Shown here: one piece after another, positions 11,733-22,500 of the stretch
How positions within the stretch are numbered: position 1 is the first letter of the stretch
Layout of the letters: each line of letters begins with the position of its first letter
Source of the DNA: Isoetes taiwanensis
Taxonomy: Eukaryota > Streptophyta > Lycopodiopsida > Isoetales > Isoetaceae
Length of the DNA: 64,000 bases
Reading direction: 5' to 3'
Assembly (NCBI GenBank): GCA_021234155.1
Contig: JAJEKV010000181.1
Span: 682,001 to 746,000, forward strand
The notes under the pieces: generated by a model
Seen by the model: only the letters and a program-made list of their open reading frames with translations
Told to the model about the DNA's origin: nothing
Databases searched by the model: none
Translations under genes and position numbers: made by a program

Positions 11733-12166
11733 TTAAGGTTCACCTTTGATGGAAGCCATCGCTTGGAGCCGCCTTTCCGGATTGCGACAAAGTGAAGATA
11801 AACCTTTGTATCCGAAGCCAATTGAGTTTATATACGAGAAGTATCCGGCATTGAATAACAAAGAACACACTAATAGTAGACGCGACTCCGAGTACAAGAT
11901 GCTCTTCAATCCCAACGAAAATTGCATATGCCCACCTTCATGGCGGGAAAGTGATGTTGAAGACACAGTCTCTTGACACTTCAAAACCATGGCTAGAGGG
12001 TTTGTTGATAGCACCGCACCGCAATGTGAAGATGTGAAGCGTAATCCTTTACGCAATCCATCCGATGTACTAACAACAACCGTTTGGAGGCAAATGCTTT
12101 TCGTGAGGGCTACAAAGGATGTGAGATGGCATGTCCAAAGCTATGGACAAGCCGCAAGAAAGTAAC
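11733..12166 (+). pseudogene. E1 probable C-terminal exon of the plus-strand gene
   Basis: The open frame 11746-11976 (KPLYPKPIEFIYEKYPALNN, then NENCICPPSWRESD) is followed after a stop by CEDVKRNPLRNPSDVLTTTV and WRQMLF. No family is recognised. Orientation and position favour the end of the Ulp1-type gene. Confidence 0.35.
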
Positions 12167-12422
12167 ATATTAAAACAAAGTAAATAGTATGTACCGGCTT
12201 CACATCGGGTTTGACCCAGATTTTGAATGTAAATTAATGTTAATATAAAACATGAACAATGTACTTGTATATATTGGCATCATATATGATATGACCAGGG
12301 TTGTATATCTTGTGATATGTAATACAAGAGTTTTTGTCTCCATACATGTTCCACTTTCTTCTTTGTTTCATGAATCAAAAGAAAAGCTATTGATATCCAT
12401 TATAATGTAACAAGTTCACAGA

Positions 12423-12968
12423 CTAGTTTAACTTCTTCATGCAACAATTGATGAACATTTTGTACTTTCGATATACATTGTGCTTGGAAACGAAAGATAT
12501 TGTGTGATACTGAAATTTAAGTATCAAAATGCACTTCAGATTAAAAAATAAGTAAATAAGAAAAAACTTGCAAAGAATCGACTAGTTTTCTCAACATAAC
12601 ACGTACTAGTTTAACTTCTTCATGCAACAATTGATAAACATTTTGTACTTTCTCGATATACATTGTGCTTGGAAACGTAAGATATTGTGTGATACTGAAA
12701 TTTAAGTATCAAAATGCACATCGATTAAAAATAAGTAAATAAGAAAAAACTTGCAAAGAATCGACTAGTTTTCTCAACATAACACGTACTAGTTTAACTT
12801 CTTCATGCAACAATTGATAAACATTTTGTACTTTATGATATACATTTTGCTTGGTCACGTAAGATATTCTCGCGGATAATCAAATTGAAGTATCAAAATG
12901 CACTTCGCATTAAAAAATAAGTAAATAACAAAAAACTTACAAAGAATCGACTAGTTTTCTCAACATAA
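12423..12968. repeat. Tandem repeat, 183-bp period, three units, in E1
   Basis: Units start CTAGTTTAACTTCTTCATGC at 12423, 12606 and 12789, exactly 183 bp apart. Each runs through a TTGTACTTT...GATATACATT segment and ends CGACTAGTTTTCTCAACATA. The third unit is more diverged. It lies between the two convergent E1 genes. Confidence 0.9.
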
Positions 12969-13173
12969 CGTAAGATGATGGCAAATATGAAAGTTCCTTT
13001 GTACGTAACTTAGTCATGTGCACTCAACAATCTCGTAGGCTTGATATAAGCATGTCATGCACCTCTCGTGTGATCATATATATGCCGTCGTGCCCCCTTC
13101 AACTTATGCTTGACCTGGCCATGATCGTGAACTTTGCTCCAATTACAGATTCACCGGTACCAATACTATTTTG

Positions 13174-14830
13174 TCATCCAAAGAACTTGTACTTGTGCTT
13201 TGTGCCTTGTAGCGCAATTGATAGTAATGACCAGCTATAACCCCCCCGCCACCAGCCAAAGATTCTATTTCCATAGTCGCCAATCACATCTTCCTCAAGA
13301 ATATGCATCTCCTTCACGCATAGGAGGACGAAGTATGGAACATTTTCATGATTCCCCTGGGCAAAAGATGCAAATATGTCTCCAATTTGGAGTACATCGG
13401 ATAGTTCTTGCTCATCACCGCATAAAACCAACTAGCTCTTCTTGTTCGTTTACCGGGCCGAACTAGGCTCCGGTTGTGCAGCTTCCATGCACCACAATGC
13501 TCGAGATTCTCACATTCTCCCCATCTGAAATTCAAGCAACCATTGCAAAAACATGACAGGGATCTATACATGACAAGTGTTGGGTCACCGGATTAATAGA
13601 CACACAATGTATAGCTAGAGTACCGTGCAATGTCTCACAATCCAAACGAGGGTCCCTCAAGTAATGTCTTACGCCATCACCTCCCATATGACTCTGTCCA
13701 TTTTGCACTTCTTTTGTCTCAAAGAAAGTGCAAGCGAGTTGGCACCCAAAAAATCGAACACCATTCTCTTTCCTTTGCTCGTCTCGCTAGGAACCTTTTC
13801 TCCAAAGCGACCGCCCATCATGTTCTCCTTTTCCATGGCCTCGAGCCAAAATAATTCCACCGCATCCTAATTTTATACCTGTTATAATATTGGGCCACAT
13901 TCAAATAAAAGGCTCGAGAACACTTAAACCGAAAGCAAAGACACCCATCGGACCACATGACATGGTATTTGATGTGGCCAAAACCTTTTGCATCATCCAA
14001 ATATGGTGCTTCTTGAGTGCAGCTGAACAAAGAAAGCATCATGCTTCATAACATCGGAAACATACAAATGAACAGTTTTTTTCAGCTCGCCATTGACTTT
14101 CATCATGGTTATATGCACCGAATAGTTATCGGTCATTGTTCCAATGCTTTCGGACCGAACTTCCCCAATGGTCGCAAAGTGTAGTTCTCTCGCAAAGTCC
14201 ATTCTCGACAAAACGTAATCATCCCTCAAATTTTGCACTGATTTCCTGAATTGTTTGCTCGCCAACTTGGCTGAAAAAGTTGTGAATAGTGAACTTTGTA
14301 AGGTCTTTGAAACATCTTGTCAAGCAATGTACACGAGTCCCGCTTTCGGTAACAAGCTTCAACCTCCTTGAAGTGCCAGCTTTGGAAGGTTCGCTCAATG
14401 CACTTGTAAACTTGCCATTCAATGTTCTCATTCTCTCCTCCTTCTCCTTAGGACAGATTTGAATATTTTCAGTGCCACAGTTCTGGCACTCTCCCTTCAC
14501 ACAGTCCAAACTATGCCACTCTTCGCCTTCCTTATCACAGACCGTAGCTCTCCACATAGCACCAACATTTTGAAATGTTTTAGAAGGAGCTTGGCAGACG
14601 CCATTGTTCTCATCTGCTGCACAAACACCACAAGAACATGTACAGTTGGCATGAAATTTGCTCCTCAGGACGCTAAAAGCTTTCCTGTATAGATCAGCTT
14701 GTTCATGCTTCACGCAGCAGCATGTGTTCCTCTCTTTCAACCTTCTCACACACGTAGGCTTAAGCAAAATTTCGAACTTTTCGATGCTAATCTTCACTTC
14801 GGGATGTTCATCTTTGAACATCTCATACAA
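13174..14830 (-). pseudogene. E1 DDE-type transposase-like gene, decayed
   Basis: Overlapping minus-strand frames, read in order, give a recognisable uncharacterised eukaryotic transposase-like protein. First comes a Cys-rich N-terminal part (MYEMFKDEHPEVKISIEKF, NTCCCVKHEQADLY, CQNCGTENIQICPKE). Next is SRMDFARELHFATIG near 14190-14215, the first acidic catalytic candidate. MWSDGCLCFRFKCSRAF, then MRWNYFGSRPWKRR, follows at about 13840-13960. Then comes RSLSCFCNGCLNF (13480-13570), and last a C-terminal QIGDIFASFAQGN...PYFVLL module. At least three frame changes separate these parts, so the gene is dead. A minus-strand stretch at 15596-15844 and 16055-16270 may be its 5' part, but I cannot show it. 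Confidence 0.68.
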
Positions 14831-14989
14831 TTCACTCGCAAGGAAAAAAATGGCATGTATAAGTAAGATATAAATTAGAACTACTTACTTAATTCAAAGA
14901 TGTTGCGCACATTGCATTAGTTCTATGGCACTTTCGGATCATGATTTGATATACATTCAACTACTATACCACACCATCATACATACCCT

Positions 14990-16404
14990 GTACATGATAT
15001 GTACAAATGTATAAATAATGTACTCCAAAGAGTTCCGATGTACATAAAAAACTCAATATGTAACCAGTCACGAGATGATATCAACAGATTACGATCTATG
15101 TATTTCATACTTTTCTTATGGAAGGAAGTACATTTAAATACTTTTATGTATCACCCTATCTTTAAAGACTATCCTCGAGATCGAAAAGGCTTAAAATGTA
15201 CTATAATGTACTTGGGAACTACAAAAAGCAAGACTATAATAACACAAACCGACTTTCAACACATTTTCGCCTTTATGCCACATTGATGTAACCGAAGTAC
15301 ATCCAAGTACTTTTCCCCGTTAAACATAGCCCATTCAAGTACCTCCAAGTGTAAAAATATAATTATTGTAGTTGGATGTACTACAATGTATATCGATGCA
15401 TCCCTTACATGGAATGCAAATAGGATTACTAAACTTATCCAGATGCACATAAGCTAGCTTCTATCAAGCTTGCAAGAAAGAGGATTAAAAGACTTAAAAC
15501 TGACACAGGGGCATGTCCAAAACTGGATTGAAGTGTCCTTTTCTTCCCCGACATCCCCGTACTTTGGAGAAGTTTTTGTGTGGATTAACCAAAACTCATT
15601 TACCAACTGCTTGGTTGATTCCTAAGCATGTCCCGCCTGGTTGCCTTCCCGCCAAATGCCCACATATTAGCACTGATAATGACATCCGCTTTCTTCTAAT
15701 TGCGGCTTTTGTGAGGTTTCTTGCTTGCACTTGAAGAATTCTCGAGGCTACTCCTTTTTGCCCGAGTTTTCCATTCTCACCAACAATCATTGATAACAGG
15801 GAATGCTTAGTCGCTAATTTATCATTGCTATTTGCTCTTTTCACTTCCCTCGTAGACCTTCACGGATATTTTTAGCATAGTATCCTTCAAATTGCTTTGC
15901 GCTGATTTCCAATGGCGTGTTCAAAAAAGAAGTGCAGCCTTTCATCCCGAACGGTTTTCATTTGCTAAAGCTCTCCTTTGCACAGGGCGTAAATCTTGAA
16001 CCCGATCATATATAAATTTACAAATTTCATCAATCTTACGCTTCATTTTCTTTGTCACATTCCCGATATTTGCAATCTTCTTGCGCCATTTCTCGCTCCT
16101 TCGTTGTTCATCATGGTTCTTGCGTGGTTTAGGGTTAGCCGGAGGAATTCTCGCAAGAAGGAGGGAAATCCTGAGTCAAGCGAAGTTTTAGCCGTAAAGT
16201 GGGAAATTCTCCTAACGCTCAGGCGTTTCTTGGAGTGGTTACAAATGGGCGGAATTGAAATCATCTTCATGATTGCGTTTTAATTGACGTGGCAAGTAGT
16301 TCCGAAAAAAAAGATTCCATAATATAGCTATTATGTACATACTGAAAAAACGGTTATGTATTTGAAATGTGATACATCTCTTACTCTACATTTGGCCAAA
16401 TGTA
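14990..16404. other. E1 right-end region
   Basis: 14990-15480 is AT-rich and dense in TGTACAT/ATGTACA motifs, with no convincing coding sequence. 15500-16270 has weak minus-strand open frames (IRRKRMSLSVLICGHLAGRQ; NNEGARNGARRLQISGM) that may be remnants of the transposase 5' end. The last 100 bp before the TIR is AT-rich and holds a CATTTGGCCAAATG palindrome. Confidence 0.4.
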
Positions 16405-16428
16405 AGACACCCTAGCTTTCTTTTACCC
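16405..16428 (-). repeat. E1 right terminal inverted repeat
   Basis: The reverse complement is identical to 7326-7349 over 24 bases. It is followed by the TCTA target duplicate at 16429-16432. Confidence 0.93.
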
Positions 16429-16432
16429 TCTA

Positions 16433-17247
16433 TGAGCCTCTTCAATTTTCTCTTGTGATTTCTGGATTTCAGCCAGTCTCAACATTTGGTGATCCAGAGA
16501 CTGAGGTGGAGGAGCTGCAACTGGAAAAGCAGGGGGGGCAGTCACAGGCACAGGGACGTGTGAGATATCCATTGAGATGGGAGCTGATCTAGGAGCATGG
16601 AGTGCCGGAGGAGCAGATGGAGGACCCTCTTGGTGAACCCTGCAATATTGAGCAAAGAGAGGGGCTTCGGGAAACATAAGAGCTAGCTCAGGACCATTCA
16701 ACAAGGACAACTTAAACGGAAAGAACATGGGTCCGCTTTGGACAACAATTGTTTGAGGCAAATCATGATGAATGGGCCTTGCCACACAAACCTTGGTGAT
16801 GCCGTTGGTGATGGAGTGTTGCAAATGGAGTCCAATCTCATTAGCAATGGCAGAAATGAACTTGGAATCTTGTAACTCTGGAGGAAAATCTTCGATAGCA
16901 AACCAGAAGGGGGCACATAAGGCATCTGGCTTAGCTGGAAAGGATCCAGGAACATACTGCTGATAGAGCAAGAAGTGCTTCCAGAGAGGATCAATACCTC
17001 GTTCTATGAATTGAGCAACTGGCTCAGGAGATTCAAACATCAAAAGAAAGCAACGTTGATCTTTTGCCACAAGCTTGATAGATTGATAAGCAGGAAGCCC
17101 TAGCTTGTGAAGGTGCCCAGACAGCCAAGATCCCACGCGCTTCAGATCCAAGAAAGGGCCAGTGAAGTGGCAGACCACGGAACACGCAACTAACTGCTCC
17201 ACATGTCGTCGATGATCCTCATGGCTAATCTGATGTTTTTATCTCTG
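16433..17247 (-). pseudogene. LINE A ORF1 (DUF4283-like gag protein)
   Basis: The minus-strand open frame has no ATG at its start: it is open from a TAA near 17247, and the first usable start-like codon is a GTG at 17202. It encodes VACSVVCHFTGPFLDLKRVG, SIKLVAKDQRCFLLMFES, FWFAIEDFPPELQDSKF and a proline-rich tail. The pattern resembles the DUF4283/ORF1 proteins of plant L1-like LINEs; no zinc knuckle is visible. Translation runs into the E1 end as EEAHRG-stop and continues in frame at 7321 if E1 is removed. The 5' end abuts an XPO1 intron, so the LINE appears 5'-truncated. Confidence 0.75.
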
Positions 17248-17265
17248 TACTCTGTTTTGTCTCTT

Positions 17266-17846
17266 CTATTTTATAGAATGTATAGTGAGCTTATATTATT
17301 GAGGGTCCAAATGCGCCGTGGACATCCTTTGTAAAGCTGCTGACGTATGTTATCATTCAGATGCTTTCTACTCTCATAGTAGTGTTCAAGGATAGTAAGT
17401 TGTTTTTGTATTTTAGGCTAGTTAAACGGAAGACTCCCAATCTGAATGAGACAGAGCCTAAAATTTGATCGTTGTTTGCTACTATAGTTACTAAGTTTGT
17501 TTCTAGTCTAGGCTTTGATTTCTTTGTTTTTTACTTTTTAATGGTTATAAATTAGCAAGATTTTGAGACCCAAAACTCATTCGGACTCTTTTCATGCAAG
17601 CTTAGAAGTGCCATGATTGAAGATATACCTTGCATATCGAAGTTGTATATGCTTGTAAATTATGGGTTAGTTCTGGTTCTTTTATTTGTTCTCTTCAATA
17701 CCATGTTGATAATATGGAGCAATACATGTATTGCAGATGATCACAAATAACTTCGAGGATTATCTAGAACGTCGGTTAAAGTTCCTTTCGTTGTTGCGAG
17801 CAATTGCAACTCATTTCCCCCCTGCATTATTTGGGCTATCACTTCA
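17266..17846 (+). pseudogene. XPO1: XPO1/CRM1 exportin relic, three exons with introns
   Basis: Three exon remnants match consecutive parts of plant exportin-1. 17266-17332 reads MYSELI, then after a frame slip EGPNAPWTSFVKLLT. 17419-17470 reads LVKRKTPNLNETEPKI and then a stop. 17738-17846 reads MITNNFEDYLERRLKFLSLL and RAIATHFPPALFGLSLQ. AG acceptors precede each (TTTTATAG, GTATTTTAG, ATTGCAG), and a GT donor follows the last. XPO1 is the receptor that exports NES proteins from the nucleus. The retained introns argue for genomic duplication or decay in place rather than retrocopying. The frameshift, stop and missing sequence between exons 2 and 3 mark it as dead. I found no further XPO1 exon downstream. 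Confidence 0.82.
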
Positions 17847-19337
17847 GGTACATCATCAATAAACAACCTTGTGGTCTTATTAACTAGGAATTTTATTGGA
17901 CAAATTGGCAATTTTTTATCAGCATTGGAAACTCGTTATGGACCCATATTTGGGCCTTTTGCTATATTGAGAGGAATGTTGTTGAAAAAGGTCTTAGTTT
18001 GTTAATGAAGTGCTATAGAATGATGTTTCAAGAAAGCTTTTATTCCAACACATTGTTGATTGAAGGGACCCCCCCTACCCCCTCCCTTTTTTTCGCCTAT
18101 TCTTACATAGTCACTGTGACGGATGTTGCCAGATTGCCTTCCAGTTAGCAGGTTCTACACATTCAGCTTTCCAAGAATATGCGCAGGATAATCCTTTATG
18201 TTAGATATTGCTTTACTATTCCCGTTGAGCCTAAAATTTAGAAAGAGAAATTTTTTACTTTATCACATCTTCCAGAGATTGCATGAAGCGCGTGTACTAG
18301 AAAGCATGACATAGAGAGTAGTGGCATAACTAAAGTTAGCATCAGAAGTCGATTGGTTGGGTCTATTAGCTGACCCAATGCTGTCTAATAGCTTAAAGAA
18401 TAGACATTATTTATCAAAACCAAGGTGCCACAAAGCATTTACGTTCAAGATTTCCGTCTTCTTTCAGATCAAAAACCCTTCTTTTGCATACTGATGGAAG
18501 ATTATGCTCTCATTTTTGTGTTGAAATTTGGACGCCTGGATTGATGGATGCCACTTAGACTTGAATAGTCAACGTGCCATGTGCTGCAAGTTACATAAGC
18601 AGCACATGTTAGAATGAGATATGCTTTTGACTCCATAGAAATCATATCGTATAAGAGTAATGCAACTGGTCCATGACAACTCCCACAAGATATTTCACTC
18701 CATCTATTGCCAACAACCTACTTCACCTATGCCTTCTTCAATCGACGTATTCTATGGAAATAATAGCTATGTTAGTTGACCACAAGGTTTTTAGGCGGAA
18801 TGTTAGATTAGAAAATGTTATAGTTAGTGAATGCGATTCGTCTCCTATATTGATTTTTCTTGATATGTATAGCAGTCAAACCAATTAATAGTTGCTGCTG
18901 TATGATTAAATTTAGTGATCATTTTGGAATATAATCTATTGCAATATCATAAGATAGAATAAGAGATTTTCTCAGTTTTTTCTCCAAGATGCAAATTGAA
19001 GGAACCAACAAAGGTGTGATTGCAAGGAATTTTATCATTCAACCTATCTCTTAGATTGATGAATCACATCACAAATATGTAGCATAATAACAGGGGATTC
19101 TAGGGGGATTTGATATGGATGCATAAATCACTATTCTTGAGATCATAAACCATACCCCTAAAACAATTGAAGAGGTTATTATAGAACACAAAAAAAGCAT
19201 CGGTTCAATAGGAAAAAGTAACACGTCAATTTGTTGGTTGCATTGGTTAAAGCATTGTTATTAGGATATTGAATTATTTTAGTAGATGTTCGAGTCTTCA
19301 TAACTCAAAATCTGAAACCTTAGACGAACCCGTCTAA
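17847..19337. other. AT-rich non-coding stretch
   Basis: No frame, RNA gene or repeat structure that I can support. It begins with the intron following the last XPO1 exon remnant. Confidence 0.5.
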
Positions 19338-19405
19338 AGAATAGAATAGAATAGAATAGAATAGTTTTTTTATCGTCCACTGAGACCAATAGGCCTATGG
19401 GACCC
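19338..19405 (-). mobile_element. Short LINE B 3' end with (AGAAT)n tail
   Basis: (AGAAT)n is followed by TTTTTTTATCGTCCACTGAG and ACCAATAGGCCTATGGGACCC. The same 3'-terminal motif occurs at 33797, 58344 and 63660. This is an extremely 5'-truncated copy in minus orientation. Confidence 0.75.
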
Positions 19406-20778
19406 AATATTTCATATTCCAAAACTTTAGGCGGACCTGTATTTCAGGTGATCAAGGTTGCATTTTAATATTGGAAGATTGCCTAGGGTAAGGAACATGC
19501 TAAGATTTGTGTAGAAGCCTGCCAATGCACACTTTGGATCAGCCAAATATCTGAAAAGCATGCAGGCAGTCTCAGATTTGATAAACATCATAAGGACTTC
19601 TACGAATTAGCATATGAGCTCTCTGAATTCTAGCACCAATCCAAAAACAAGCATACATTTGTTAACATATTTATAAGTTTTAGCCTTTGTTAAGTGTTCT
19701 CAAAATGATCTAGTCATCAAGATACTATTCAGCAAAGGAATGGAATGAGTAAACAAGTAGCTAGAGCAACAACATTTATGCTTATCGTAGAAAATGTCAA
19801 TTTATTGCTTGACCTTTACACCATTGATTTCTCAACATCTCATCATTTTGCAGCCAAATGACGATTGACCACCACGATGTACAAAGTATAATACCGATAA
19901 GAAGTATTTAGTATCTCATATTCTATTTTTTACGTTTATAAACTTGAAGCCCTTTAGTATTTACATAGAACTGTCAATTGACTCTTTGTGGCAGAGGAAC
20001 AATACATCATTTTTAAGGCTTTGCAATTCTTTTGATTTGTTAGAGGATATGGGTAAGGTTGGTGGGTTCAAATATGATTAACATATATGCTTTTCAACTT
20101 TTGTAATTTTTATTCCCTACCTACATACCTACCTATCTATCTATTACTGTCATTGTCATATTTGATGTTGTAAAAGTCTTTTGCAATGTCATCCATCCAA
20201 TCATTTTAAATTGTTTAATCTAGGAGTATATCTATCTAGATTCACAAACAACGTTGCAGATCTAAAAGAACTTATTGACAATTAAGAGCTGCCGCATTAT
20301 AATTGTTCTTTCCTTTTCTTTGAAAAATGGATTCTAACATGCACCATTAAGGTGAGCTGTTTTGCTACTTTCCCTTTTTTCCCCTCTAGCAGAGGAGTTT
20401 AGCTACCATCTGCGAGGCATTTTGAAGGTTCATTATTGTTATGCTAGAGGAAGGTTTTTTGCTTGCAACTGTCAGAGAAAACACACTTTGTTAGGTTCGT
20501 AAGATTTATAAAACTTGATAGTGTATATGTACAACAACTCTACATGGCATATGTTACAAATGTTTCTTTCATATAAAGGGGCAAACGACTTCATTCTCCA
20601 TTATTTTAGCAGGTTACAAACTTGATATTGAGAATATTCTTGTTGATATGTACGGAGAGAGTACAGAAATTAGCACCGCACATGATATGTTTGAAAAATG
20701 CCCAGACATTAACATGAAACAAACTTGCATGTCTGAGCAAAATATTGTCAATTGTAATGCTAATCATTAGGGTTTTTT
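19406..20778. other. AT-rich non-coding stretch
   Basis: Nothing supportable is seen apart from a short CTAC/CTAT run near 20120-20145. Confidence 0.5.
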
Positions 20779-21300
20779 TGAGATTAAAAAAGGGCCTTCA
20801 AAACATGCCAACTAAGCCAAATGAAGATAAATAAACCACCAATCAGAAATCAGAGCCTGACGGGTCCAGTCAGCAAAACTGTTATAACTAACTTACTGAA
20901 TCACATTTTCTAGCATAACTGTTGATAGAAAAGTCCAAATGAGCTCTCGTTTAGTGCAATAGATAGATCTCGTTAAGATCTTTTCAACCTTAGGTGTTTT
21001 GCACATATTTTAACCACTTATGATTGTCAAAACTCCAAAAAATATGGTTTTTACCATTTTTTACTATCCTACGGGGCTAAAAGATATGCAAACCACCCAA
21101 GGTTGGAAAGATCTCAATGAGATCTATCTATTGCACCAAACAAGAGCTCATTTGGACTTTTCTATCAACACTTATGCTAGAAAATGTGATCCAGTGAGTT
21201 AGTTATAACTGTTTTGCTGACTGGATTACCAGTTCTGTTTTCTGATTGGTAGTTCATATAGCTTAGTCAGCAGCTCTTAGAAGGCTCTTTTATGATCTCC
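20779..21300. mobile_element. Foldback/MITE-like element with about 200-bp inverted arms
   Basis: The left arm (20779-20998) and right arm (about 21090-21300) are long imperfect inverted repeats. For example, AGAAAAGTCCAAATGAGCTC is at 20929 on plus and in reverse complement near 21150. TCCAGTCAGCAAAAC and CATTTTCTAGCATAA also recur inverted. A spacer of roughly 100 bp separates the arms. No coding sequence and no clear target duplication are visible. Best read as a foldback or MITE derived from a DNA transposon. Confidence 0.82.
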
Positions 21301-22434
21301 TTTTATTTTGCTTGATTGTATTAATGCCCAATTAAGATAAAATCAACGTGCTCATGTATAGAACACAATACAACTACACAAACACAAGCTACAAGCATGT
21401 TACCACAAGTTAAATCAACGTGTTCAACCACATAACGACACTATACCTTTATTTGCTGAGTTGAGGAGAAATAGCATTAATGCCAATGTAGTTGTTGTAC
21501 ATTGGCTCCTCATCAACATTGGGCAACCATTGCTAATATTATCTCCATTTGCAAGTTTTGGGACCTCTATCTATATGCTATTGCCATCTTCATATGCTTA
21601 AAGCCAATTTTCTTTGGTTGTAAAACCATTGCAAGCCCTATTTTAAGGTATCATATGCCCTTCTCCAACCATCTGACCCTTTCCCCCAAGTCTGTCCTAC
21701 TGTTGGTTTAGTTTTCTTTTCACGGCTTTTGTCCTTATCGGCTTCTCTCTCTTCCTTTGCTTGTGTTCAATACCATCCACCTGAGAAGCCGTGTGCCTAG
21801 ATGAAGACCTTGTGCTTGGTCAGAGGCCTTAATAGGCCCTACTAGTAGCCACTTGGCTCACCAGTTATTGGTTTATGCTGGAGAAATCGAGTATCATAAA
21901 TCTTGACAAGTGTGGAGTTTACACGACATATTTATTGCGTACCAGGGTTCAAAAAAGTGGGGGTTAGGCCCTTAAAATTCCGGTTGGAAATCAAAATTTC
22001 CGGTTTAGATTTGGATGCCCGCAAAATTTGATTACAAAATAACATAGTTTAGTGTAAAATCTGGTCTATCCGAGTCTTGTTCTATATTAAATCCGGTACG
22101 TGTTATCTATAGGTGGCAAATTGTCCTGGTACTACTGCTTAGGGTGCTTTCCCATGGGCAGAAAACCTCCAGGTTTCTTGAAGGTCTGGTCAACTATTCC
22201 GATGTTCCCATGAGCTAAGAACCTGACTGGTTGAGGTTAAGAACCTCATTTGGAGAGTAATCCCGACGATTACTTTTGGACCTGGGTTTGACCTTCTGTC
22301 CGTCCATGGGAATGCACCCTTAGAAAGTTTTTTGAACCCTAACGTATCTGCAGCATATTTATGGGATATCCGTGGCTGATGACGTAGCGCAAAAAATACA
22401 CTGTGTTTCTTTTAGAAAGAGCCAGGGCGTAATT
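21301..22434. other. Non-coding stretch
   Basis: No coding region, RNA gene or clear element boundary seen. Confidence 0.45.
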
Positions 22435-22500
22435 TTATTTTATTAGCACACCAGCCCTACCGGGCCTACAGCCTTTCCTCGAATTCTAGCCTATCCATGT
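22435..22500 (-). mobile_element. Retroposon 3'-end fragment
   Basis: Reverse complement: AGGAAAGGCTGTAGGCCCGG, TAGGGCTGGTGTGC, then an A/T-rich tail. The same 3' end with a long poly(A) occurs at 26025-26110, so both belong to one LINE/SINE family. Confidence 0.55.

Larger units (their letters stand above)
7326..16428. mobile_element. DNA transposon E1 (9.1 kb) with perfect TIRs and TCTA duplication
   Basis: The ends are inverted copies of a 24-base sequence starting GGGTAAAAGAAAGCTAGGGT (7326-7349 and 16405-16428). Both sides are flanked by TCTA (7322-7325, 16429-16432). Removing the element and one TCTA joins the LINE ORF1 in frame (EEAH-R-QYMDIDRR), which confirms the boundaries. The interior holds a decayed transposase gene on minus (about 13170-14830, possibly to 16270) and a Ulp1-protease gene on plus (7808-12166). 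A subterminal palindrome lies at each end (TACATTATGTATAATGTA on the left; CATTTGGCCAAATG on the right). The superfamily is not certain; a 4-bp duplication is not the hAT or MULE pattern. Confidence 0.88.

Noticed and set aside
7322-16432. hAT or MULE assignment for E1
   Set aside because: The flanking duplication is 4 bp, not 8 or 9-10 bp, and the protein motifs (MDFA, SDGC, WNYFG) are not those of hAT or MULE transposases.
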